A program made the translations under genes and the position numbers. Positions 51,002 through 59,568 of a stretch of 64,000 nucleotides of DNA are shown here, one piece after another. The stretch is from a virus. The stretch lies in the IMG/VR virus record IMGVR_UViG_3300032268_001605, positions 62,001 to 126,000 of that record; one strand, 5' to 3'. Under the pieces are notes generated by a model that was given only the letters and a program-made list of their open reading frames with translations, did no database searches and was not told where the DNA came from. How positions within the stretch are numbered: position 1 is the stretch's first letter; every line of letters starts with the position of its first letter.

Positions 51002-51465
51002 ACGAATGGACATTTCTCATTTTTGAAGTTTGGATTCTTAAGTCTTAGATATGTAAGAAAATCCAAATTTCCCCTTTCATTATTACATTTTTTACACACC
51101 ACGATTAAATTCAATTGATTATTATTTCCCCCCTTAGATATTGGAACGATGTGGTCCGCTGAGGCATTTTCGTGATTTAATTTACATTCACAATAAATAC
51201 ATTTTGAATTTATATTCTTGTCTACAAAAGATTTAGAAAACCCCTTCGTTCTTCTTCTTATTTTTTTATCGATTTTTTTAACACCGACAACCACAACATT
51301 TTTATAAAATTTATATTTTTGTCTGTAAAAGCAACAGGTTTTATAAAAGGGATTAAAAAAAACCAAAATTTTAATTAATGGCCACCATCTCTTGTAGAGA
51401 TTATGTTCTATGAATAAATAATGTTCTTCATTGGAAAATAATAGATTCTTAAGGTTAGATAGCAT
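50998..51465 (-). CDS. HNH endonuclease
   Basis: 155 residues. The C-terminal part has CIYCECKLNHENASADHIVP, then KGGNNNQLNLIVVCKKCNNE, a complete HNH motif (DH...N...N) with two structural CxxC pairs. The N-terminal 75 residues are basic and aromatic, without a clear family. It is probably a free-standing homing endonuclease next to the primase gene, a typical target site. It converges with primase. Confidence 0.8.
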   Translation of the reverse strand: MLSNLKNLLFSNEEHYLFIEHNLYKRWWPLIKILVFFNPFYKTCCFYRQKYKFYKNVVVVGVKKIDKKIRRRTKGFSKSFVDKNINSKCIYCECKLNHENASADHIVPISKGGNNNQLNLIVVCKKCNNERGNLDFLTYLRLKNPNFKNEKCPFV

Positions 51466-51521
51466 TTTTTGAATTAGTACACTTTTTCATAATAATATAT
51501 AAAAAAAATAATTATTTGTTT

Positions 51522-51821
51522 ATGAAACCAAATATGTCAAAATTTAGTTGGCCTGAGCTTTTCGCAAATAGTGATGGTAAAACATCAGGTTCAGGTTTTG
51601 CTGGTGTAGTAATCTGCATGGTAGGTACACTTTGTTTTTTACTTGGATGTATTGATAAAATGTTTATATCTAAAGGTATAGATATTATCACACAGTCGAT
51701 AGTTTTTGTTGGTATTGGTGCTACACTTCTTGGTGCACGTAAACTATTAGCAAAAAAACCTGAAAATGTAGTAGAACCAACTCCAGAACCTGTAAGTAAC
51801 ACTCAACAAATTAATTCTTAA
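51522..51821 (+). CDS. small two-helix membrane protein
   Basis: 99 residues from the ATG at 51522 (a TTG six bases earlier is also open). Two hydrophobic helices are visible: GFAGVVICMVGTLCFLLGCI and IITQSIVFVGIGATLLGARK. A Pro/Glu-rich tail follows. Size and topology would fit a holin or another small membrane protein, but no lysis genes surround it. A promoter-like AATATATAAAAAAAA element is upstream and a terminator downstream. Confidence 0.55.
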   Translation: MKPNMSKFSWPELFANSDGKTSGSGFAGVVICMVGTLCFLLGCIDKMFISKGIDIITQSIVFVGIGATLLGARKLLAKKPENVVEPTPEPVSNTQQINS

Positions 51822-51823
51822 AT

Positions 51824-51855
51824 AAAAACCTCTCTTGATATCAAGAGAGGTTTTT
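51824..51855. terminator. bidirectional terminator between convergent genes
   Basis: AAAAACCTCTCTTGAT / ATCAAGAGAGGTTTTT is a perfect 16-base stem placed between two convergent genes. Confidence 0.85.
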
Positions 51856-51857
51856 AT

Positions 51858-52469
51858 TTAATTATAATTTATTTTTATTAAGTCGTTATCGAATGAAACA
51901 TAATTAACTCTTTCTAATTTAAGAAGTTTGGATTCCAATTTAAACATCTCGGATGTTTCAATCCCTTGATGTTGTATAATTATATTCTTAGATATATTTC
52001 TTGTAATTCGAATATCACTAATCAGTAAATCAAATTTTTCTACAACCTCAATAATATCTTCTTCGAACGAACCTTCTACATCGACTATTTCTTCTTCTAA
52101 TTCAACTTCTGGTAATCCCTGTAGATATTCTCTATCCATCTGTTTTTTCGCAATAGTATTATAAATATCCTCAGCGATGTTTTCAATATTTGATATTCTT
52201 TCAATAAAGTGTGATTTATTATCTGTTGGGTTAACACTATATTTCCAAGATATTAAGTCTGACTCTAAATCTTTTTTCTCGATTATGACTAGTGACTTAG
52301 CCATTCTATGTGAATTTGACTCCAGTAGATTTTGGAATATACCTTCAGATTTAATCTCAAAGAAATATTTATTGAAATGGGTTCTTTCGTTAATTGTTAC
52401 ATTTGAAAATAATTCTTTTAAATCATAGTCGATTTTATTTATATTGGATTTGATAGTTTGATTGAACAT
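51858..52469 (-). CDS. hypothetical protein
   Basis: 203 residues, mixed alpha/beta with an acidic middle (EVELEEEIVDVEGSFEEDII). Not recognised. It is the second of two leftward genes and has its own TATATAGATAATAA-like element about 25 bases upstream. Confidence 0.5.
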   Translation of the reverse strand: MFNQTIKSNINKIDYDLKELFSNVTINERTHFNKYFFEIKSEGIFQNLLESNSHRMAKSLVIIEKKDLESDLISWKYSVNPTDNKSHFIERISNIENIAEDIYNTIAKKQMDREYLQGLPEVELEEEIVDVEGSFEEDIIEVVEKFDLLISDIRITRNISKNIIIQHQGIETSEMFKLESKLLKLERVNYVSFDNDLIKINYN

Positions 52470-52508
52470 ACTCTAAATATTATTTTTATTATCTATATAT
52501 AAAATTTT

Positions 52509-53660
52509 TTAAAGTATACTTTCATCTAATTTTGCAGAATAGGAATTTGAATTACAAAACTTGTCCCATTCAGAATCTTGAATAAATCCGAGTTTAATAA
52601 ACTTGTTGACTAATACCGCCCAAATCATCTCACCAATATAGAAGAGTTTACCTTCATCTATCTTTAGATTTAAATCACTCATACAATCTAAAAGTTCAGT
52701 AGGTAAATTTTCGAAATCGGTAACTTCAACGAATTCACCATCTATTTTTTGAGCTAATCTAATTTGAAACTGACCCTCTTCAAATAGTTTCATAAATGCT
52801 TCACCATTGATTCCTTTTACTTTATCTACTTTTGATTTAATCAATTCATAGATTTCTTTTTCTAAAACTATCTCTTCATTTAGTCTTTGGGAAACATTGA
52901 AGTAATATCCATTTTCTGGTGCGATTGGCTGTAGAGTGTCCAATCTAGATTCTAAAAGTCTAATTTCAGAAGTAAATTCTTCGACTTTAGATTCTGCAAA
53001 TTTTTTATCCCTTCCATATTTCAATAGGTTAGACTTCGAATTTTCTAAATCACTTTTTAATTTTTTAATTTTCTCTTCTTTCAATTTACTGAACTGATCT
53101 TCTAAGAAGACATTGTGGTTGAGTGCATTTGAATTATCTTCTTCTTTAGACTCTACAACTTCATCTGATTCATATTCGTCTATACCCTCATCGACTATAT
53201 CATCAAAGAGTGACATAAGCTCATCGAGTTTATTCATTTGACTTTGGGAAACTTCAACTTCTTCATCAAAAATTGAAGATAGTTTTTCTATTGGTGTTGT
53301 ATATTCAACTGCTAGATATAGTGATATTTTTTTACCACTTACTTCCGATATTGAAGTAAATTCTAATTCTTTTACAACCATTCTTTTTCTAAAGGGGGTG
53401 ATTGTTTTTTCAAGAATAACATCAAGTAGTCTCTCTCTTTGTTCTTTTGAGTTGGTTTGATTTTCTGTGTCGGAAAAATCGACTGTACCATCCTCATAAA
53501 TTTTTAGTTTAAATGTTTGATTCTCAAATCCAAGTCCTGATAGTAATTTACCGGAAATAAGCGCTTCAGTAGAAATAAAATTGATATTACCTTTAGCACC
53601 AATAAATTCTATAAATTTTTCTTTTGGTTTGAATTCACCTGTTTTTTTGATTTGTTCCAT
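52509..53660 (-). CDS. coiled-coil hypothetical protein
   Basis: 383 residues from the ATG at 53660 (MEQIKKTGEFKPKEKFIEF); the frame is open further upstream to 53711, but that stretch is very AT-rich and lies in the promoter region. A beta-rich N-terminal domain is followed by an acidic linker and a coiled coil at about residues 200-260 (KLKEEKIKKLKSDLENSKS). The C-terminal domain is helical. No known family. Confidence 0.5.
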   Translation of the reverse strand: MEQIKKTGEFKPKEKFIEFIGAKGNINFISTEALISGKLLSGLGFENQTFKLKIYEDGTVDFSDTENQTNSKEQRERLLDVILEKTITPFRKRMVVKELEFTSISEVSGKKISLYLAVEYTTPIEKLSSIFDEEVEVSQSQMNKLDELMSLFDDIVDEGIDEYESDEVVESKEEDNSNALNHNVFLEDQFSKLKEEKIKKLKSDLENSKSNLLKYGRDKKFAESKVEEFTSEIRLLESRLDTLQPIAPENGYYFNVSQRLNEEIVLEKEIYELIKSKVDKVKGINGEAFMKLFEEGQFQIRLAQKIDGEFVEVTDFENLPTELLDCMSDLNLKIDEGKLFYIGEMIWAVLVNKFIKLGFIQDSEWDKFCNSNSYSAKLDESIL

Positions 53661-53714
53661 TTTTTTAATTGAATTATTATGTAAATATAAGTATTTTTTT
53701 GATAGAATCAAATG

Positions 53715-53730
53715 TTTTTAATATATAATT
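53715..53730 (+). promoter_or_regulatory. candidate TTTTTAATATATA promoter
   Basis: TTTTTAATATATAATT lies about 30 bases before the ATG at 53760. Directly after it, an ATG opens a 7-codon frame, which could be a leader peptide or chance. Confidence 0.45.
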
Positions 53731-53759
53731 ATGAAAAAACTTGAAATTTCCTGAAAATT

Positions 53760-54905
53760 ATGAATATAAAACACAAAGTAATACAAGACTATCAATTTAT
53801 CACTGAAGATAAAAAAATTATAGTTTTAAAAACTAATACTATTTTAGAAAACTATACTTATACACCAAAAGGTTCCAGTGATTCCATTAAAATTGAAAAA
53901 GAAATCATAGAAAACAATACTTCTTTTTTTAAATCAGTTGATTGGAAAGAAGAATTACATTCGTTTATCAAGACGAATAAAATACCGCAACCTGCTATTC
54001 TTGCTAAAAAAATTGCACCTTTCATCGAGGATATGTTTATTGCAAATCAGCCAAAAGTTGAGCAGAAGCAGGAAATAATTAATACCATTTCAGAAGAAGA
54101 AATTAAATTCAAAGAGAGTCAATTGGATGCAAAATCAAAAAGACTTGATCTTCTAGAAAAACAATTATTAGAGGAACAACAAAAAATGTCCGACAAAGAA
54201 TTAGAATTTTTGAGAAAAGAAAAAAATTACTCAGAAAAACTAAAGGGTATAGAATCCAATAACTTCACTGAAATGAAGTTGAATAAGGATTTAGAAGACT
54301 TACAGAAAAAACATTTAGAGTTATTGACGAAAGAAAAAGAACTATTTGAAAAGGAGACTAAATTAGAAATGCTCGAAATCAAAGAAAGAAAAATTCAGCA
54401 GGAACAAAACGATTTAAATATAAAGATTGATGAACTAAATAAAAGAGAAAAGGAATTTAAACTGAAAGAATCTCAGTTTAAAGATATAGACATTGATGAT
54501 TTAGCATATAAGGAAATAAATCTTGAGACTCTTGCAAAAAAGTTAGAATTAAAAGAAAAACAATTAGCAAAAGACTTAGATGAAGTAAAAACAAAAGAAT
54601 TCTTCTTACTGAGTCAAGAAAAGATGCTTACACAAAAAGACTCAGAGCTAAAGAAATTGCAGGTTGACTTAACAAAGAAGGAATCAGACTTGAACGATGA
54701 AGAAATAAATTTATTGGAACTATCAAATAGATTAGAAAAAACGGAATTAGACATGAAGTCAAAATGGGACAGATACGTTAGTGTTGAAGCAATTGAACAG
54801 ATATTAGAAACTGAGAAAAAAATAAATTTCAATGAACCTTCATATGAAACTATTTTCATACCAAGGGTGAGAAAAATATTGATATCAGCCAAGCAGTTGT
54901 CTTGA
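53760..54905 (+). CDS. long coiled-coil protein
   Basis: 381 residues. A small N-terminal beta domain (about 1-50) and a helical linker are followed by roughly 230 residues of heptad-rich coiled coil (KESQLDAKSKRLDLLEKQLL and similar), then a short C-terminal tail. It could be a structural, filament-like or DNA-organising protein. No ATPase motifs are present, so it is not an SMC. It overlaps the convergent gene by 21 bases. Confidence 0.55.
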   Translation: MNIKHKVIQDYQFITEDKKIIVLKTNTILENYTYTPKGSSDSIKIEKEIIENNTSFFKSVDWKEELHSFIKTNKIPQPAILAKKIAPFIEDMFIANQPKVEQKQEIINTISEEEIKFKESQLDAKSKRLDLLEKQLLEEQQKMSDKELEFLRKEKNYSEKLKGIESNNFTEMKLNKDLEDLQKKHLELLTKEKELFEKETKLEMLEIKERKIQQEQNDLNIKIDELNKREKEFKLKESQFKDIDIDDLAYKEINLETLAKKLELKEKQLAKDLDEVKTKEFFLLSQEKMLTQKDSELKKLQVDLTKKESDLNDEEINLLELSNRLEKTELDMKSKWDRYVSVEAIEQILETEKKINFNEPSYETIFIPRVRKILISAKQLS

Positions 54906-55223
54906 AAATTTATCTCTGAACTTTATCAAATTAAATAACTTTTCTAAGTTGTATTCTTGAAAATTATCTTTTTTACTAATTCTTAATATTAATTCGAAAT
55001 CAGAGATTCTTTTTTTGCAAACCAAATTATGTGCCGTTAGAAATTTAAATCTTGGCTCATTTTCAGATAAGTTTTGTAATAAATTTTGGAATTTAGAAAT
55101 TTTATTACTAAGTTCTAAAATTACTTCGTCTATATCCCAATTATTCTTAATGTAGGAGGATATTTGTGTATCGATATGAGAAAAACACACCTTAGATTTA
55201 TCATCATTTTTTAGAAAATTCAT
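54885..55223 (-). CDS. hypothetical protein downstream of rhomboid
   Basis: 112 residues, helical, with KFLTAHNLVCKKRISDFELI. It starts 5 bases after the rhomboid gene and is likely co-transcribed with it and with the topoisomerase subunit. Not recognised. Confidence 0.5.
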   Translation of the reverse strand: MNFLKNDDKSKVCFSHIDTQISSYIKNNWDIDEVILELSNKISKFQNLLQNLSENEPRFKFLTAHNLVCKKRISDFELILRISKKDNFQEYNLEKLFNLIKFRDKFSRQLLG

Positions 55224-55228
55224 AAATT

Positions 55229-55780
55229 TTATTTTTTCACTTGATTATTTAATAAGTAAGTAAGTAAAGCTGACAGAGACCCCCCTATATGCGCCCAATA
55301 GGCAATGTTATCAGCATTGGATAATATTATACAGAAAATATCAGACAACACAAAGGCAAAAACAAAAAACTTTATAAACCATGATCTAGATAATAGTGCA
55401 GCTAATACTGAGATTCCCATTACTGAACCAGATGCCCCTATTAGCGGCAATTGACTTGGTGATAATAATAAATGCGTAATTCCAGCGAAAACACCAAATA
55501 TTAAAAAATTATATAGAAGAATTGGATATTTATAATTTTTCTCTATGCTGGTGGCAAAATAAATTAAAAAACACATATTGAAATAGAGGTGGTCAACATT
55601 TGCGTGTAGAAACTGATAAGTTAGCAGTTGATGTGGCGAAAAAAGACCCGAATCTAATTTCCAAGCTGAAAAATAGTAAAAATAATTCAAATCAACTTGA
55701 TTTGAAAAGCAAAAAATAATTATATTTAACAAGACTAGTATTATAGTCTGTTTATAATTTCTAATTAATTTGAATATCAT
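55229..55780 (-). CDS. rhomboid-family intramembrane serine protease
   Basis: 183 residues with six hydrophobic segments. All rhomboid hallmarks are present: FLHANVDHLYFNM (H59, H64, N68), the nucleophile in GASGS (S117), and AYWAHIGG (H164, the dyad histidine). It should cleave membrane-anchored substrates inside the lipid bilayer of the host. Rhomboids are rare in phages. The gene lies between the topoisomerase subunit (same strand) and a small unknown gene. It may have been acquired from a bacterial host, although base composition is like its neighbours. Confidence 0.85.
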   Translation of the reverse strand: MIFKLIRNYKQTIILVLLNIIIFCFSNQVDLNYFYYFSAWKLDSGLFSPHQLLTYQFLHANVDHLYFNMCFLIYFATSIEKNYKYPILLYNFLIFGVFAGITHLLLSPSQLPLIGASGSVMGISVLAALLSRSWFIKFFVFAFVLSDIFCIILSNADNIAYWAHIGGSLSALLTYLLNNQVKK

Positions 55781-55828
55781 GTGAGGAATTACTTTACAAA
55801 TATACTAAAAAATTTTGAATAAAAAAAC

Positions 55829-57169
55829 TTATTTTAGTTTTTTCTTTAGTTCAACCAAATCTGATTTATACATATCTCGAGATTCAGTTTTCTGAACACT
55901 CTCAATTTCTAACTTTTTATTCTTATAATCTTCTTTGAGTTTATCATATAACTCTTTTGTTAGTGAATAAATAGGCATTCTTAAAAGATAATCGTAACTA
56001 TCATCAATTTTGTCTATTCCTAAAGATTCAATCTCTGAAACAATCTTAGTCTTTGTGACATTTTTAATTTCAATTTTACCTTCAAGTATTGCTCGAATAA
56101 ATTTACCTTTATTAGATAATACTCCTAATTCACTATTGAGTTTATTTAGAATATATTCTTTTCTCTTAACATAATATTCTAATCTGAAATTAACAAAATA
56201 AGAAATAATTTCTGATGAGCTTTCGAAAATCTTAAGGCTTCCACTTTCATCTAATGTCGTAAAAATTTCAGTAGATGATTCTTCAAGTTTCAATAACTTA
56301 ATTAATTTTTCCTCATCAAGAGTAGAAAGTGACTCTCTGGTGAATTTAATTGTATAGTCAATATTATCTTTGCAATTATCATCATATGAAACAATAGTCT
56401 TACTATCAAGTAATGAATCTAAAATAGCTTCATACTTTTCAAATGTCATAGAAGGTGGCAATTCTGTTATCTTTACCGTAGTGGTATTAACTATTTGAAC
56501 TCTACCTCTGATAATCCATTTTTTGGGATTATTTTCATCTTGAATATAGTCACCTTTGAAAAAATTATTGAATGGTTTAACATCAGATATTTTCCTACCA
56601 GATAGAGCAAGTAAACAAGCGTCAACTACTTCTCTTGGATTTCTATTTAAAATATTTGAAGAAAAACCAACTGCAATTCCAGAAGAACCATTTATCAAGA
56701 CGGTTGGGATGATTGGTAAAAAGTAATTTGGCTCAATTATCTCTCCTTCCTCTTCTTTGAAATTAAGTAGTTCAAAGTCTTTATATAAATGTCTGAAATT
56801 ACTATTTAGTTTTGTACCAATGTATCTGGCAGCGCCGGGCTCTGGTGAACGAAGTGATCCGAATTGTCCGATTTCCTCTAAAAGAGGCATATTGTTTTTG
56901 AAACTCTGAGCCATTGTGATAATGGCATTTTCAAGACTAGCGTTTCCGTGATGATAGAATGCTTTATCTGCTACTAATCCCGCTAATTGAAAAACTTTTT
57001 TTGTTTTTTCATCACTATTCTTCCAAAGTTGATTGGATATGTGTATTATTTTTCTTTGTACAGGTTTGAACCCATCAACTAATGAGGGAATCGCACGATT
57101 CTCAATCGTGTACATAGCAAAATCTTTGTATTCATTCGATAAAAAGTCTGTAATTGATTTCTGTGACAT
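55829..57169 (-). CDS. DNA topoisomerase II medium subunit, T4 gp52-like
   Basis: 446 residues, the size of T4 gp52. The N-terminal SLVDGFKPVQRKIIHI and GQFGSLRSPEPGAARYIGTK are type IIA topoisomerase A-subunit signatures, with the DNA-linking Tyr116 in AARY. YFLPIIPTVLINGSSGIAVGF is the tower/GyrA-box-like segment. It lacks the long GyrA C-terminal domain, as in T4. It works with the ATPase subunit encoded divergently at 57300. It also heads a leftward unit with the rhomboid gene. Confidence 0.9.
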   Translation of the reverse strand: MSQKSITDFLSNEYKDFAMYTIENRAIPSLVDGFKPVQRKIIHISNQLWKNSDEKTKKVFQLAGLVADKAFYHHGNASLENAIITMAQSFKNNMPLLEEIGQFGSLRSPEPGAARYIGTKLNSNFRHLYKDFELLNFKEEEGEIIEPNYFLPIIPTVLINGSSGIAVGFSSNILNRNPREVVDACLLALSGRKISDVKPFNNFFKGDYIQDENNPKKWIIRGRVQIVNTTTVKITELPPSMTFEKYEAILDSLLDSKTIVSYDDNCKDNIDYTIKFTRESLSTLDEEKLIKLLKLEESSTEIFTTLDESGSLKIFESSSEIISYFVNFRLEYYVKRKEYILNKLNSELGVLSNKGKFIRAILEGKIEIKNVTKTKIVSEIESLGIDKIDDSYDYLLRMPIYSLTKELYDKLKEDYKNKKLEIESVQKTESRDMYKSDLVELKKKLK

Positions 57170-57299
57170 TTTTTTTTCAATCCTTTGAAATTATATATGG
57201 ATAAGACTTATTCTTGTTTTAGATTATTTTTCTAAACCTTTCTTATGAAAAGTCAAAAAAGATATATAGATAAAAAAATGAATATAATTTTAGACACAG

Positions 57300-59144
57300 A
57301 TGAAAGATAAAAGCATAGAAGAAAAATACAAAAAGTTAACAGACATTGAACATATACTACTTCGTCCTGGTATGTATATTTCATCAACCAAGCCAACAAT
57401 CGGATATAAATGGTTGGTAGAAGATAATAAAATGATTTTCAGAGAAGTTACCCATGTAAATGGTTTTTTAAAGCTTTTTGACGAAATTCTGATGAATAGT
57501 GTAGATGAATCAAAAAGAGAAGGTTCTCAATTAAATACAATTAAGGTTTCAATAAACGAAAATGAAATATCTGTCTGGGATAACGGTGGTATAGTTGTCG
57601 CAGAACATAAAGAGCAGAATATGTGGGTTCCGGAAATGTTATTCTCGGAGACAAAATCGGGATCGAATTTCGATGAAACTGAAGATAGAACTTGGAGTGG
57701 AACAAATGGTATAGGATCGGTTTGCGTAAATATTTTTTCAAAAAAATTTACAGTCTCAACCTGTGATGGTAAAAAAAGTTTTCTTCAAACTTTTTCAAAC
57801 AATATGATGGAGAGAACTAAACCTGTAGTTAAAAAATCTAAGACTAATCATACACAGATTACTTATCTTCCAGACTATGAGAGATTCGGCATGACAGGAT
57901 TAGATGAGTCTCATTTTCAATTGATTCAAAAAAGAGTTATTGATATTGCAGGGTGTAATCCAAGTCTACAAGTTTTCTTCAATGATGAAGAAATAAAAAT
58001 AAAATCTTTTCAAGATTATATAAAATTCTATAAAACGGATTTCTATTTTGAAACTACCAGTGATAGGAGTTGGAGCGCTGCGATTGCCGCTTCAAGTGAT
58101 GGATTTCAACAAATTAGTTTTGCTAATTCAACCGAAACTTGGGATGGCGGTACACACGTTGATTATGTGATGAGTCAAATTATAGTGCAAATAAGAGAAT
58201 TTTTCCAAAAGAAACACAAAGTGGATATAAAACCATCTGAAATAAAGAATCATATTTCAATCTATATCAATTCTACAATTATTAATCCGAGTTTTTCCTC
58301 ACAAACTAAAGAAAAACTAATTACAGAGGTTAAAGATTTTGGACACACATTTGAAGTATCGGAAAAATTAATTAAGTGGATTCTGAAATCAGAAATAGTT
58401 GATTCTATTCTAGATTGGATACAGAAGAAAAAGAGTGCTGATGAGTCTAAATTAACAAGAGAATTGAATAAAAACTTGAGTAAAATTAAGGTTGAGAAAC
58501 TCATTGATGCCAAAGCTAAAGAAAGATGGAAGTGTAGTCTTAGTATATTTGAGGGTGATTCAGCAGCCGCTAGCTTTAGAAAGTATAGAGATACTAATAC
58601 ACAAGGCGCTTTCTCACTTAGAGGTAAGTTTATAAATGCTGCAGAAATAACAACTCAAAAGCTAACACAAAATAATGAAGTAATCAACTTGATGGCTGCT
58701 TTAGGTTTAAAATTAGGACAGAAGGCTAACTTAACAAATATGAGATTCGGTAGAATTTTATTTTTCTGTGATGCTGATTTTGATGGATCATCTATCGTTG
58801 GACTTCTTTTGAATTTTTTTTATAAGTTCTGGCCTGAATTATTTGATAACCCAATCATATTCAAGGCTGAAACACCAATAGTCGTGGTTAAGAACACTAA
58901 AACTAAAAAGAAAACCTCTTTTTACTCACAAGAAGAATATGAAAAATGGTTACAAAAAATAGATCCAAAAGTATACGAAATAGAATATAAAAAGGGTTTA
59001 GCAGCTCTTGTTGATGATGAGTACTCAGAAATTATACAAAATCCTATCTTAACAAGAATTACATCTGATGATATTTCAAAAGATAGTTTGAACATATGGT
59101 TCGGAAAAGACTCCGAACTAAGAAAAAAAGAAATGTTAAAATAA
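57300..59144 (+). CDS. DNA topoisomerase II large (ATPase) subunit, T4 gp39-like
   Basis: 614 residues. The GHKL ATPase part has RPGMYISS, DEILMNSVDES, VWDNGGI and SGTNGIGSVCVN (ATP lid). The TOPRIM part has E418-GDSAAASF and D491-A-D493-F-D495. This is the gp39/gp60 arrangement in one chain. It cuts and passes DNA together with the gp52-like subunit. The start at 57300 is the first ATG in frame, since a nearby upstream ATG (57278) stops after ten codons. Confidence 0.9.
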   Translation: MKDKSIEEKYKKLTDIEHILLRPGMYISSTKPTIGYKWLVEDNKMIFREVTHVNGFLKLFDEILMNSVDESKREGSQLNTIKVSINENEISVWDNGGIVVAEHKEQNMWVPEMLFSETKSGSNFDETEDRTWSGTNGIGSVCVNIFSKKFTVSTCDGKKSFLQTFSNNMMERTKPVVKKSKTNHTQITYLPDYERFGMTGLDESHFQLIQKRVIDIAGCNPSLQVFFNDEEIKIKSFQDYIKFYKTDFYFETTSDRSWSAAIAASSDGFQQISFANSTETWDGGTHVDYVMSQIIVQIREFFQKKHKVDIKPSEIKNHISIYINSTIINPSFSSQTKEKLITEVKDFGHTFEVSEKLIKWILKSEIVDSILDWIQKKKSADESKLTRELNKNLSKIKVEKLIDAKAKERWKCSLSIFEGDSAAASFRKYRDTNTQGAFSLRGKFINAAEITTQKLTQNNEVINLMAALGLKLGQKANLTNMRFGRILFFCDADFDGSSIVGLLLNFFYKFWPELFDNPIIFKAETPIVVVKNTKTKKKTSFYSQEEYEKWLQKIDPKVYEIEYKKGLAALVDDEYSEIIQNPILTRITSDDISKDSLNIWFGKDSELRKKEMLK

Positions 59145-59548
59145 TGCCCATACAACATCGCTTTTCGAAACTCTATAAAGACAGAGTAACACTGATTTAT
59201 AATGATCTCGAATACAAAGAATTATTTGTAGACTCTTTTGAAATTAAAATTGATGAGGAGAATTCCAAAAAAAGATTTTATATAAAAACAAATGCTGATT
59301 ATTTAGAAGACTATAATTTTGGTGATATCGAATATATTGTAGTTGATACTGCCACAGATGAAGAAATAAAGGTAAGAAAAATCGCTAAAGTAAAACTCTT
59401 GCTATATAATGAGTTTTCCGAGATTCAAACAAATAGTCATATAAATTTAAAATTTAATATAATTGATTTTGAAATCCAAGAATTCGACTTGATTCTACCT
59501 ATAGTTTCCTTAATAAGAGACCTAAAGATAAATAAAATTGATGAATAG
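59144..59548 (+). CDS. hypothetical protein following topoisomerase
   Basis: 134 residues. The start is taken at the TAATG overlap with the topoisomerase stop (MPIQHRFSKLYKDRVTLIY); a longer frame from 59096 would lie inside the previous gene. It is beta-rich with a C-terminal FNIIDFEIQEFDLILPIVS. Co-transcribed with the topoisomerase subunit. Not recognised. Confidence 0.55.
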   Translation: MPIQHRFSKLYKDRVTLIYNDLEYKELFVDSFEIKIDEENSKKRFYIKTNADYLEDYNFGDIEYIVVDTATDEEIKVRKIAKVKLLLYNEFSEIQTNSHINLKFNIIDFEIQEFDLILPIVSLIRDLKINKIDE

Positions 59549-59551
59549 AAA

Positions 59552-59565
59552 TTTTAATATATAGA
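59552..59565 (+). promoter_or_regulatory. candidate TTTTAATATATA element
   Basis: TTTTAATATATAGA ends 3 bases before the ATG at 59569. The sequence match is excellent, but the spacing is short, so it would give a leaderless transcript or serves another role. Confidence 0.35.
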
Positions 59566-59568
59566 TTT

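Noticed and set aside
53731-53754. Seven-codon leader peptide before the coiled-coil gene
   Set aside because: Too short to support; an ATG soon after an AT-rich element is expected by chance.
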